Shown here one piece after another: positions 46,209 to 55,220 of a stretch of 64,000 nt of DNA. This DNA is from Hyphococcus sp. (GTDB lineage Bacteria > Pseudomonadota > Alphaproteobacteria > Caulobacterales > Parvularculaceae), in contig JANQJK010000013.1 in assembly GCA_028281665.1 (NCBI GenBank), positions 57,841-121,840 on the forward strand, in the 5' to 3' direction. The notes below the pieces were generated by a model. It ran no database searches. It had not been told where the DNA came from and saw only the letters and a list, made by a program, of their open reading frames with translations. The translations under genes and the position numbers were made by a program. Each line of letters opens with the position of its first letter. Position 1 is the first letter of the stretch.

Positions 46209-46987
46209 CTGCGCCGGCGAGGCCAACCGGCCCGCGCCGCGGCGCGCTGCTGCTTTTGGGGATCGTGTCCTTTCTCGCGGCGGCGATCGTTATGGCGCCG
46301 GCGAGCCTGATCACCCCGTTCCTGAATAGCGGCGGGGCGAATATTCAGTACAGGGACGTGACGGGATCCCTCTGGAAGGGCGAGATCCGGGGCGTGTCGA
46401 CCGGCGACGTCTATCTCGGCGATGTCGGTTATCGCCTTCGCCCTATGGCGCTCCTTGCCGGCGCGCTGTCCGCCGATCTTACGGCGATGGACGGGGCGGC
46501 GATCGGCGCCGGCCGGGTAAACGTCCATCTCATTTCGCAACGCGTATCGGTGGAGGATGCGAACTTCGCCTTCGATCTATCCGCCGTGCGGCGCTATTCT
46601 CTGTTCGGCATCCCTTATCAGGGGCGCATCGAAACGCGCGGAGCCGGCCTTGTCTGGTCGCGGGATGGATGTTCTTCGGCGTCGGGAGAAATCTGGACCG
46701 ACGTTCTCGACGCGTCGTCGAAGACGCTCGTTGGAGAGAGTCTCCTGCTGGCCGGTCCCGCTTCCTGCGACGGCGGACAAATCCATATCACGCTGAAAGG
46801 CGGCAATCGCGAGGGGGTCGCGGAGTTCAAGATTTCCATCGATCAGTCCATGACGTATCGCGTCATGGCGAGCGTTGATCTTGGCCGCGCCGACCTTGAA
46901 AATAACCTCCGGCGCCTCGGCTTTGAAGACGGGGACGGCGTTCTCGTCTATGATGTCGTCGGCGCATTGAAGGGAGTCGGCTCATGA
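46205..46987 (+). CDS. gspN: Type II secretion system protein GspN
   Basis: A 260-residue protein with one N-terminal membrane helix and a periplasmic domain, member of the GspN family (LITPFLNSGGANIQYRDVTG and SLWKGEIRGVSTG are the family's usual VTGTLW-type region). Role in secretion is poorly defined and it is absent from many T2SS. Overlaps gspM by 4 bases and the next gene by 4 bases. Confidence 0.85.
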   Translation: MTAPARPTGPRRGALLLLGIVSFLAAAIVMAPASLITPFLNSGGANIQYRDVTGSLWKGEIRGVSTGDVYLGDVGYRLRPMALLAGALSADLTAMDGAAIGAGRVNVHLISQRVSVEDANFAFDLSAVRRYSLFGIPYQGRIETRGAGLVWSRDGCSSASGEIWTDVLDASSKTLVGESLLLAGPASCDGGQIHITLKGGNREGVAEFKISIDQSMTYRVMASVDLGRADLENNLRRLGFEDGDGVLVYDVVGALKGVGS

Positions 46988-47460
46988 TGATGAGGGGCGC
47001 GATTATCGCCGCCGCCGCGACGGCGCTTTGGGCCTGCTCGACGGCGGGCGACAAGACGGCCTATGTCCCGCCAGCGAATGACGACGGGTCGTTTGCGCTC
47101 ACGGGGCTGGACGAGGCAGCCCTACCGGCCGGAAAATGCGGGATGATCCTGTGGACGCTCGACGCAAACGCGCCGACCCGCATCCTCCGGTATGTATCCG
47201 GCGAAACCGCCATTATCGCCGTCAATGGCGCGCCGGTTACGCTTTCGCTGGCTGAGACGTCGGGCGGCAGCAACTATGGCGTTTTCGAGCGCCAGGTCTT
47301 CGTCGGCGGCGCTGGATATGACGCCAGCGTGGACATCCATTTCGGCCTTGGCTTTGACGGCGGCGCTTATCTTGAGCGCGGTCTCGTAACCGTGCGCTCG
47401 GCCAGCGGCTGGGAAATCGTTGCGCCCGCGGCGGGCATAGCCGGGTGTCGCAAGAAATAG
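46984..47460 (+). CDS. Uncharacterised lipoprotein translationally coupled to gspN
   Basis: A 158-residue protein with a short signal peptide and lipobox-like ALWACS (Cys18). The body (KCGMILWTLDANAPTRI, VNGAPVTLSLAETSGG, FGLGFDGGAYLERGLVTVRS) looks like a compact beta domain with a Cys near each end (KCG, GCRKK) that could pair. Its ATG overlaps the gspN stop (ATGA), so it belongs to the T2SS operon. It is not a recognised Gsp component; a pilotin or accessory lipoprotein are possible roles. Confidence 0.75.
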   Translation: MMMRGAIIAAAATALWACSTAGDKTAYVPPANDDGSFALTGLDEAALPAGKCGMILWTLDANAPTRILRYVSGETAIIAVNGAPVTLSLAETSGGSNYGVFERQVFVGGAGYDASVDIHFGLGFDGGAYLERGLVTVRSASGWEIVAPAAGIAGCRKK

Positions 47461-47742
47461 GCGACAAGCCCCGGCGACGGCTTCAGCCGCCTCCGTACCC
47501 CGCATTCATACCCCTGAAAAATATAGTAAATTTTTCCGCTGGGCGCTGCGGCGCGCGCCTGATCCAGCTATCGACCTGTTTTTAAACAACTTTCTGAAAG
47601 GCGTAATATTTGCGCAAAAAGCGCAAAAAATGCGTTTTTTTAACTTGACCTCGTTTCCGAACATGACAGAATGATGACACTTTTATTTCACTAATATGAC
47701 GTCAGATGAACCAGTCAGACGGCGTCGAATAGGAGGTCAAAA
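47461..47742. other. AT-rich intergenic region with a probable promoter
   Basis: The stretch is richer in A and T than its surroundings and holds a TTGACC element at 47645-47650 with weak -10 candidates 16-17 bases later, several runs of A or T, and the strong ribosome site AGGAGG at about 47731-47737 for the next gene. A TTTTTTT tract near 47635 follows a GCGCAAAAAGCGC inverted repeat (about 47613-47626), which may terminate the T2SS transcript. Confidence 0.45.
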
Positions 47743-48126
47743 ATGACAAATATAAAAAAATGCCTCACTGGAGTTTTTGCCGCGGGGATTATGCTCTCAG
47801 GCGCGCTTGCGCAGGATTTCGGCCCCCAGCCGGCCGATTATCGATACGCTGCCGAAGACTATGTGGAGAGCCGTCTCTCTAACTCCCGCGGCGCGCGAAT
47901 CAGCATCGAGAGCAGGCCCTATCCCGTCTATGCGGATTTCGGCCGGCATGGCGAAATCGCTGCATGGGCGGTCGACATCAGCGTTCGATCCCATGTGAAC
48001 AGCCGCCGGCACGACGGGTACATGCAATACACCGTGATTTTTGTTGATGGCGAGCCGGTCGCTTTCGAGGACGACATTCGCGGCGTCGAGGTCGCGCGTT
48101 CCTCGCGCTATGCGTCCAATCGCTGA
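47743..48126 (+). CDS. Small secreted protein, unknown function
   Basis: A 127-residue protein with a clear signal peptide (MTNIKKCLTGVFAAGIMLSG, ending ALAQ), then a soluble domain rich in Tyr and Arg (YRYAAEDYVESRLSNSRGAR, WAVDISVRSHVNSRRHDGYM, YTVIFVDGEPVAFED). Perfect ribosome site AGGAGG upstream and a strong terminator 30 bases after the stop make it a real single gene. Family not recognised; periplasmic or secreted. Confidence 0.75.
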   Translation: MTNIKKCLTGVFAAGIMLSGALAQDFGPQPADYRYAAEDYVESRLSNSRGARISIESRPYPVYADFGRHGEIAAWAVDISVRSHVNSRRHDGYMQYTVIFVDGEPVAFEDDIRGVEVARSSRYASNR

Positions 48127-48157
48127 TAATCTGCCGCCAGTTCACGACTGAACCCAC

Positions 48158-48184
48158 GCGGGGCTTTCGGGCCCCGCATTTTTA
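48158..48184 (+). terminator. Rho-independent terminator
   Basis: GCGGGGC / GCCCCGC stem with a 6-base loop followed by ATTTTTA, after the small secreted protein gene. It overlaps the stop codon of the convergent prepilin peptidase gene. Confidence 0.85.
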
Positions 48185-48967
48185 TGAAAGAAGCGGGCCG
48201 GCGAGAAAAACCAGATAGCCGCCGAGGGCGAGGCCCGGACCAAAGGGAACAGCGTCGCCGGCGCCGATGCGGGCGCCGCGCAGGTTCGACAGCGCGACAC
48301 CTGCAAGGCTCGCCAGCGATCCGGTGAGGACAATAATCGGCAGTGCTTCCCAGCCCATCCAGGCGCCCAGCGCGCCGAGCAGTTTTGCATCGCCAAGTCC
48401 CAACGCCTCGACGCCGCGCCAGCGACGCCATGCTGCGCCAATTGCCCAGAACACAATCACGCCCGCCGCGGTGCCGATCATCGCGGCCGGCAGGGGCGCG
48501 AATGTCGATAGCGTGTTAGCGGCAATACCGGCTAGCGCCAGCGTTCCGGTCAGCCAGTCGGGCAGGTACCCGGTTTCCCAGTCGACGACGGCAAGCGCCA
48601 GGAGAATCCACCCGAACAGCGCGGCGAAGGCGGCGGCTATTGTCGGGCCGAATATGGTGAGAACGGCAATTGCGTGCAGCGCGGCGGCGATCTCAACCAG
48701 CGGATAGCGGAGGGGGATCCGCGCGCCGCAATCGGCGCAGCGTCCGCGAAGGACGAAAAAGCTGACGATCGGTATGAGATGCAGATATCTGATCGGCGCG
48801 CGGCAGCTCGGGCAATAGGATCGCGGCCACAGGAGATCGCCATGCCCGTCGTCCGGTGCGTCAACCAGCCCCCACAGACTGGGGCCGCGGTGAATGACGA
48901 CATTGAGAAAGCTGCCCGCAAGGGCCCCTGCGGTCAGCGCCGAAAGGAATAGGCCGATATCGTACAA
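48182..48967 (-). CDS. gspO: Prepilin peptidase/N-methyltransferase (type 4 prepilin peptidase)
   Basis: Polytopic inner-membrane aspartic protease (261 residues) that cleaves and N-methylates the pseudopilins GspG-K. The N-terminal methyltransferase part contains GSFLNVVIHRGP and two zinc CxxC pairs (CPSC, CADC); catalytic aspartates lie in AVVDWETGYLPDWLT and GLGDAKLLGALGAWMG. Located 700 bases beyond the gsp operon on the other strand. Confidence 0.95.
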   Translation of the reverse strand: MYDIGLFLSALTAGALAGSFLNVVIHRGPSLWGLVDAPDDGHGDLLWPRSYCPSCRAPIRYLHLIPIVSFFVLRGRCADCGARIPLRYPLVEIAAALHAIAVLTIFGPTIAAAFAALFGWILLALAVVDWETGYLPDWLTGTLALAGIAANTLSTFAPLPAAMIGTAAGVIVFWAIGAAWRRWRGVEALGLGDAKLLGALGAWMGWEALPIIVLTGSLASLAGVALSNLRGARIGAGDAVPFGPGLALGGYLVFLAGPLLS

Positions 48968-49042
48968 AATGGCGTTACGCTGCGCTGCGTCGGGAACATT
49001 ATTAAGGCGCGTCGCGGCAAATGCGAACGCAATGTAGGGCGA

Positions 49043-49831
49043 TCACTTCCCCTGGAATTTTGCCGCCCGCTTTTCAAGAAAAGCCATGACGCCCTCAACC
49101 ATGTCGTCGGTCCGTCCGGCGTCGCGTTGCCACGCCCGTTCCCTGTCGAGTTGATCGTCCAGAGACGATTCAAGAGCCGCCCACGCCGACTGCCGTATGA
49201 GGCCGAGCGCCCTGGTCGGGCCCGCGGCAAGCCGCCGGGCGTATTCAAGCGCCGTTTCGTCGAGGGCGTCGTCTTCCACAAGGCGGGTTACGAGCCCCTC
49301 AGCAAAAGCGCGTTCCGCCGGATAGCGTTCGCCCAGAAGCATCATCTCCATGGCACGGACGCGCCCAATCGTGCGCGCCAAAATGTAAGGGGAGCCGCCG
49401 TCCGGAATGAGACCGATATTGCAGAACGCCTGCAGGAAGTAGGCGCCTTTTGCGGCGACGATGACGTCGCCCATTAACGCGATCGAGCAGCCGACCCCGG
49501 CCGCCGGTCCGCGCACGGCGGTGACGATCGGGATCGGCAAATCGCGGATCTGGCGTATGAACGGGTTGAACACATTGTCGAGCTGCGCGCCGAGATCGCG
49601 TTCCGGATTGGCGATATCGCTGCCGCCGCCCGCAAGATTGGCGCCGGAGCTGAAAGCGCGGCCGCGGCCTGACAGCAACACGGCGCGGGCTTCACCCGCC
49701 GCCCGATCCAACGCGTCGATCAGCGCCTGCATCAGAGGCTCAGAAAGCGCGTTCAACGTTTTCGGATCATTCAGATGGATGAGGGCGACATCGCTGTCTA
49801 TCGCGTAGTCGACAAGATCCCGGTCGCTCAT
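49043..49831 (-). CDS. Enoyl-CoA hydratase/isomerase family protein (PaaG-like)
   Basis: Crotonase-fold protein (262 residues). Oxyanion-hole segments are GRGRAFSSGANL and VRGPAAGVGCSIALMGD. The second catalytic position carries Asp in GLIPDGGSPYIL, as in PaaG-type isomerases/hydratases rather than the Glu of classical hydratases. It probably acts on an acyl-CoA in beta-oxidation or aromatic degradation; substrate unknown. It stands alone. Confidence 0.92.
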   Translation of the reverse strand: MSDRDLVDYAIDSDVALIHLNDPKTLNALSEPLMQALIDALDRAAGEARAVLLSGRGRAFSSGANLAGGGSDIANPERDLGAQLDNVFNPFIRQIRDLPIPIVTAVRGPAAGVGCSIALMGDVIVAAKGAYFLQAFCNIGLIPDGGSPYILARTIGRVRAMEMMLLGERYPAERAFAEGLVTRLVEDDALDETALEYARRLAAGPTRALGLIRQSAWAALESSLDDQLDRERAWQRDAGRTDDMVEGVMAFLEKRAAKFQGK

Positions 49832-50899
49832 GGTGCGTTCCTTGTGCAGCGGCGTAGATGGTTTTCTGCCCTGCCGAAAAAAAACAGTCTAACGATTTCT
49901 GCAGTTTACTCACGGAACGGCCCGAGCCGCGGTGATCTGGCCTTTTACCAGCGCGCCCGGGCAGTACTCGCTGAAAGGCCAGCGCCGAGGCAACCAGTTT
50001 CACGTCGACATCGCAAATGCGATTGCGTCCCGAAATCCGACCTTGGCGGAGTAGCTTATGCGGACACATGTCCTGGCTGCGCCCGAGGTGTATCGGGACG
50101 GCCATATGCCGGAGCAGCTTCCGCCTGACGGCGAGCAAGCGCTTTAGGGATGGCGGGCCATAACAATGAAGAAGCACATCAACCGAAGCGTTGATGCTTG
50201 CGCGCCGGGCGACCAAAAAAGGCTGTCGGCTGATGATCGGGAATATGTCCTGCACGTCTTTGAGCATGGCGCCGTCATTCGTAGTCGCCCAGCTTTGCGA
50301 CCTTGTTGATATTGATGGTCCGCTCTTACTTAAAGAAGATCGTGCGGAGGGCCTTACCTATGATGGCGGCGTCGTCTCAGGACTAACGTCGGCGCTATGG
50401 GGATGAGTAAGGTGCGTCAACGTAGTGTTGCGCCGCCCGGTCAACGCCAGCGTCTGAGCCAGCGTCTGATTTTCTAGCGGAAACTCGCATGAGAGCTGGC
50501 CCGTTGTTGGATTGCTCCGACGACGCTCCGATTGTCACAAAGTGCATTTGTGACTGGGCTGCGCGCGTTACTTCTCAGCAGCGCGCCTTCGATTGCACCG
50601 AATGGACCGATGCGGAAACCGGCTATGTGTCCGCGCCGGGCGGCTCCGCACGGCCGGGCGAACACAATGCGTGCATTGTTCGTATTAGTAGCAACTTGCC
50701 GACGGGCACTCGCCCATAGGTTGAATAAGCAGAAAGTATCGAAGGATTTAAGGGCGTTAACCTTGAAAACGCATTGACCAGTTTACGCATTCGATGGATG
50801 ATGAATTATCCGTAAGCGAAATAAGAAAAATTCGGACTCGGGGAAAACGCAACTTGATTGGGAGCGGAATGAATTGACTTGAATTGGGGGTAGAGTGTT
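49832..50899. other. About 1 kb with no convincing intact gene; short frames, possibly remnants
   Basis: No frame here shows a known domain. Short frames with protein-like composition occur: 50050ff (MRTHVLAAPEVYRDGHMPEQ), 50166ff (MKKHINRSVDACAPGDQKRL) and, in another frame, the end of 50191-50406 (CDLVDIDGPLLLKEDRAEGL). Their arrangement in different frames looks like decayed coding DNA. The last 150 bases are AT-richer and should hold the promoter of the NRPS gene; TTGACTTGAATTG occurs just before it, but no confident -35/-10 pair is seen. Confidence 0.4.
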
Positions 50900-53800
50900 G
50901 TGGGGGAAGTTAATAAGTTGGCGCCAAACGTCTCGATCGTGCGGCGCATCGCCCGAACGATTTTTCGTGGCGAGCGGACAGCGTCTGGGAGTCCGGCAGG
51001 TATAGTAGCGGACGCTAACGATGCTGTGCTCAATGGACGATCTGTTGCATCGACGGATACGGCGTCACTAAAGTCAATAAACTCATCGGTTGCGTGCAGA
51101 GCGGCGACATCGCTCGATGACGCTGACCGTCAATTAGTGGATGTGTCCTTAGAAAAAGCGCCGCGCGATGTGACGGCCGATAGCGCGCACCGGCGAAAGC
51201 CGAGTGCGCAGCACGCATTTTCCAAAGCGCCTAAAACTCAAGCGAGCGTTTCGTCGGAGGACGCGGCGCCGCCAAAACAGAGGCTTCTTCCGCTCACCGT
51301 CGCACAGCGAGGAATATGGATCGCCGCAAAGGTCTCCGACGCCAGCGCAGTTTTCAATATTGCTGAAGCGGTTGAGATCAAAGGCGCTGTTGACCCTTCA
51401 GTTTTTATCGAGTCGCTCCGGCAGATAACCGACGAAGCTGAGACGACGCGCGTAAACATCGTTGAAGATGCGGAGGGGCCGCACCAGTTGGTTCATCCCG
51501 TCTATCAAGGCGATACGCCGTTTCTTGATTTTTCTGAACGTGCTGACCCAAGGTCCGCGGCATTCGACTGGATGAACACTGAGCTAAAGCAGCGGTCCGC
51601 CATCGACCGGGACGCGCTCTGGTTTTGCGCGTTGATCAAATTATCCGCTGAGAACTACATCTGGTATCATCGCGCGCATCATATCGTATACGACGGTTTC
51701 TCCGGCGGCCTTGTTGCGCGGCGCCTTGCAGAGATCTATGCGGCCAAGATTGCGGGGCAGGATCCGGGTCCAACGCCCTTTAAAAGCATTTCGGTGCTTC
51801 TGGAGCAGGAGGAGCATTACCGCTCCTCCAAACAAATCGAAAAAGATCGCGCCTATTGGATAGAGCGGACCGAAGGCCTTCCAGAGCCTGTATCGTTAGC
51901 ACAGGGACGATGGCCGACAGACAGCGGTCTGTTACGCAACACCGTTCAACTGAGCGAAAAAGAGACGCAAGAGGTCAAATCGCTGGCGCGCGAACTGGGC
52001 TGCACGGCGCCTCAGCTACTGATCGCGCTCGCCGTCAGTTTTATTTACCGGACCACAGGTGAGGACGATCTAATTCTGGGGTTGCCGGTGACCGCGCGAC
52101 CGAAAAAGATCAGGGTCGTTCCCGGCATGGTCGCGAACGCGGCGATCATGCGCTTCGAAATGCATGAGTGTTCGACGTTGGCCGATCTTGTGCGTCTGGT
52201 GTCCCGGGAAGTGCGACACTGTATTCGACACCAGCAATACCGCTATGAAGACTTGCGTAAGGATCTCGGGCTCACCGGCCGATATCAGCATGTGGCGCGC
52301 ACGGCGATCAACATCGAACCTTTCGATTACGATCTCCGTTTCGGCGAAGGTAAGACCGTCATTCACAATTTATCCAATTCGTCGCCCGGCGATCTTATTC
52401 TTTTCATTTACGACCGGGATGACGGGAACGGGCTCAGAATTGACCTTGATGCAAATCCCACTCTTTACACGGAAGAGGAGATGCAGCGGCATGCGGACCG
52501 GCTGCGATATCTGATAAAGTGCGTCCTGCAAAACCCCGAAATTGAGCTTGGGGACATCGACCTCCTGACGGCGGAGGAGAAAAAACTGGTGTTGGAGGAC
52601 TGGCAGGGCGTCGACAGGCCGCTGCCGGATCGTTCAGTTTCCGACCTGATTCTTGAAAATGCGAAGGCGGACCCCGACCGGATCGCCGTTGTCGCCGGGG
52701 CGACGGCCGTTACATACGCAGAGCTTGCTAGCCGTGCGCAGGGCCTGGCGAATGCATTGAAGGCGAGGGGCGTCAGGCGCGGTGACAACGTTGCCGTTGC
52801 GCTGCCGAGAGATGAGACAATCGTCGTCGGATTCCTCGGCGTCCTGCTGGCGGGCGCGGCAATCCTGCCGCTGGATTCCGACGCGCCTGAAAGCCGGCTT
52901 AATCTGATTATCGAAGACGCCGGGCCAAAGCTTCTTCTTACCGACAGCAATGTGTCGCAAGCGCTTGAGGCGAAATCCGTCAACGTGTCCAGGCTGCTGA
53001 TAGATGAAGACGTTCCGATCTCTGACGGCGTTTCGAACGCCGCGAATGATGCGCTTCCGCAGGTATCAAAGGCTGACCCGGCATATGTAATCTACACGTC
53101 AGGGTCGACCGGCCGGCCGAACGGCGTTGTTGTTTCCAACGGCAACCTTCTTAACCTCGTTGTAGCGACCAAAGAGCTTTTCAGTCTTGACGGGGAGTCG
53201 CGGCTCCTCGCCGTGGCGCCGGCGACGTTTGATCCGTTCATGATGGAAGTCTTTTCGTCGCTGTTTGCGGGCGGGCGCGTTGTCGTTCCGGCAATGAACG
53301 AAATCAGGGATCCTGTATCGGTCTCGAGATTGCTGCGCGCGGAGGGGATTACCGTACTGGCCGGCTCGACGGCGCTCTGGACCGCATTGATTGAGCGGCG
53401 CGAGGCCTATGTAAACGGTCTGACCGCGGGGGTGGGCGGCGATAAGCTTACGTCGCGTCTGGCGCGAACGCTTGGCGATCTCGGCGCCGACGTTATCAAC
53501 CTCTATGGCCCCACGGAAACAACGGTCCAGGCAAGCGCCCATCGCATTGGCGAAAGCGTCCGGGAGGCGCCGCCTATCGGCCGACCGCTTCCCAATACGC
53601 AGATCTATGTTCTCGATGGGGCGATGGCGCCGGTGCCGATCGGTATTGCCGGCGAATTATATATTGGGGGCGCCGGCGTCGCGTCAGGTTATCTCAACCG
53701 GCCGGAACTGAGCGCCGAGCGGTTCGTCCCGGATAGAATCGGTGGGGGGGAACGCCTGTTCAGGACCGGCGATCTTGCGCGATGGCGGCACGACGGAACC

Positions 53801-55219
53801 CTCGAATTTCTTGGTCGAACGGACACGCAGGTTAAAATCCGAGGCTTCCGGATTGAGTTGGGTGAGATTGAAACTGCGCTGGAACAAATTGACGGCGTTG
53901 CCGAGGCGTTGGCCATCACATGGGAAGACGAATTTCGACAGACCGAGAAGAAACTGATCGCTTACGTCACGTCCGACTCTCAACCGCCGCTTGAGGAAGT
54001 CTCGCTGCAACAAGAGTTAAGCACTCGGCTCCCCTCCTATATGACGCCGTCACGGATCATCGTGGTCGATAAATTTCCAATGACGCGCAACGGCAAGATT
54101 GACCGAAACGCGCTCCCCCCTCCATCGTCTAATGCAAAAGGAACATACGTCGCGCCGACCTCGGAGACCGAGCAGAAGCTGGTCGCCATCATTTGCGATG
54201 TCCTCGATCTTGATCGCATCGGCATTGAAGACAGCCTGTTTGAACTTGGATGCGACTCGCTGACCGCGGTACAGCTGCTGGTTGAGATTGAGACACAATT
54301 CTCAACGCAACTTTCGCTGTTTTCGCTCCTTGAGAAGCCGACGATCAGCAATCTGGCGTCGCAGATCGACAATCAAACCGAAACCGACCCGTTTGCTCCG
54401 GTCTTTTCGTTCCGCGCAGAGGCCACGGGGCTGCCACTCTTTTGTATTCACCCGCTGATCGGCGTCAGTTGGGTCTACGCAAACCTGTTGCGCTTCATCG
54501 GAACGGAAACGCCCGTCTACGGGCTGCAATCGGACGGTCTCAACGGTGATGCCGGGCTGCCAGCGTCGCTCGAAGCCATGGCGCGGACTTATGTCGAACG
54601 GATAAGAGCCATTCAGCCGACAGGGCCTTACAATCTGCTCGGCTGGTCGTTCGGCGGCCTCGTTGCTCAGGAGATGGCGGCGCAGCTTGAGGCGGCAGGT
54701 GAGACAGTCGCTACCCTGACGCTGATCGACGCTTATCCGCTAAGGCGTGGAACGATGACGTCCGGCGCCGTCAATAAACTCTGGGTCAGCGCGGCTCAGG
54801 CCTATATCGGCGTCGATAGCAATTTCGAGATCGACCCCGAGAAAACCAGCCAGCTGGAAATCGCCGAGAAGATTTTCAGTGAATTCGACATGACCTCAAT
54901 GCCAATCATGCGAAAGGCGAAACTTGACGACAAGGAGTTGCAGCGTTCCGTCCTGAAAGTCGTCGGCAACAATCTCTCGTTGATTGAAACGCACAGCCCG
55001 AAAGTTCTCGCGGCAGACATCACCGTTTATCGCGCCGCCGGCGACAAGAACGGCACCGTGAATATGATGATCGATCATGCTCCGGGCGTCTGGAAAAAAT
55101 TCACGAAAGGCGTCGTCGAAGAATATGAATTCGATGAGCATCACTACGGCATTATGTCTGTCGATCCGTTACGGGAAATTGGACAGCGGTTGGCGCGAAA
55201 GATAGCCGGAGTTGTCTAG
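50900..55219 (+). CDS. Single-module non-ribosomal peptide synthetase (C-A-PCP-TE)
   Basis: A 1439-residue synthetase with EntF-like order. Residues 1-130 are a low-complexity extension without a recognised domain; the GTG start at 50900 is uncertain. Condensation domain about 131-555 with intact active site HHIVYDG (His260, His261, Asp265). Adenylation domain about 575-1080 with YTSGSTGRPNG, NLYGPTETTV, FRTGDLARWRHDG and GKIDRNALP; the amino-group-binding Asp is in FDPFMMEV. Carrier domain with phosphopantetheine Ser1120 (LGCDSL). Thioesterase with Ser1250 (GWSFGG) and His near 1414 (DEHHYG). All catalytic residues are intact. The single C domain needs an acyl or aminoacyl donor in trans. 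An esterase starts one base after the stop and an aromatic hydroxylase follows. Confidence 0.95.
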   Translation: MGEVNKLAPNVSIVRRIARTIFRGERTASGSPAGIVADANDAVLNGRSVASTDTASLKSINSSVACRAATSLDDADRQLVDVSLEKAPRDVTADSAHRRKPSAQHAFSKAPKTQASVSSEDAAPPKQRLLPLTVAQRGIWIAAKVSDASAVFNIAEAVEIKGAVDPSVFIESLRQITDEAETTRVNIVEDAEGPHQLVHPVYQGDTPFLDFSERADPRSAAFDWMNTELKQRSAIDRDALWFCALIKLSAENYIWYHRAHHIVYDGFSGGLVARRLAEIYAAKIAGQDPGPTPFKSISVLLEQEEHYRSSKQIEKDRAYWIERTEGLPEPVSLAQGRWPTDSGLLRNTVQLSEKETQEVKSLARELGCTAPQLLIALAVSFIYRTTGEDDLILGLPVTARPKKIRVVPGMVANAAIMRFEMHECSTLADLVRLVSREVRHCIRHQQYRYEDLRKDLGLTGRYQHVARTAINIEPFDYDLRFGEGKTVIHNLSNSSPGDLILFIYDRDDGNGLRIDLDANPTLYTEEEMQRHADRLRYLIKCVLQNPEIELGDIDLLTAEEKKLVLEDWQGVDRPLPDRSVSDLILENAKADPDRIAVVAGATAVTYAELASRAQGLANALKARGVRRGDNVAVALPRDETIVVGFLGVLLAGAAILPLDSDAPESRLNLIIEDAGPKLLLTDSNVSQALEAKSVNVSRLLIDEDVPISDGVSNAANDALPQVSKADPAYVIYTSGSTGRPNGVVVSNGNLLNLVVATKELFSLDGESRLLAVAPATFDPFMMEVFSSLFAGGRVVVPAMNEIRDPVSVSRLLRAEGITVLAGSTALWTALIERREAYVNGLTAGVGGDKLTSRLARTLGDLGADVINLYGPTETTVQASAHRIGESVREAPPIGRPLPNTQIYVLDGAMAPVPIGIAGELYIGGAGVASGYLNRPELSAERFVPDRIGGGERLFRTGDLARWRHDGTLEFLGRTDTQVKIRGFRIELGEIETALEQIDGVAEALAITWEDEFRQTEKKLIAYVTSDSQPPLEEVSLQQELSTRLPSYMTPSRIIVVDKFPMTRNGKIDRNALPPPSSNAKGTYVAPTSETEQKLVAIICDVLDLDRIGIEDSLFELGCDSLTAVQLLVEIETQFSTQLSLFSLLEKPTISNLASQIDNQTETDPFAPVFSFRAEATGLPLFCIHPLIGVSWVYANLLRFIGTETPVYGLQSDGLNGDAGLPASLEAMARTYVERIRAIQPTGPYNLLGWSFGGLVAQEMAAQLEAAGETVATLTLIDAYPLRRGTMTSGAVNKLWVSAAQAYIGVDSNFEIDPEKTSQLEIAEKIFSEFDMTSMPIMRKAKLDDKELQRSVLKVVGNNLSLIETHSPKVLAADITVYRAAGDKNGTVNMMIDHAPGVWKKFTKGVVEEYEFDEHHYGIMSVDPLREIGQRLARKIAGVV

Positions 55220-55220
55220 G

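Noticed and set aside
50489-50719. 76-codon frame before the NRPS, considered as an MbtH-like helper
   Set aside because: It lacks the conserved MbtH residues (the NPFDD and SLWP-type motifs) and has no ribosome site.
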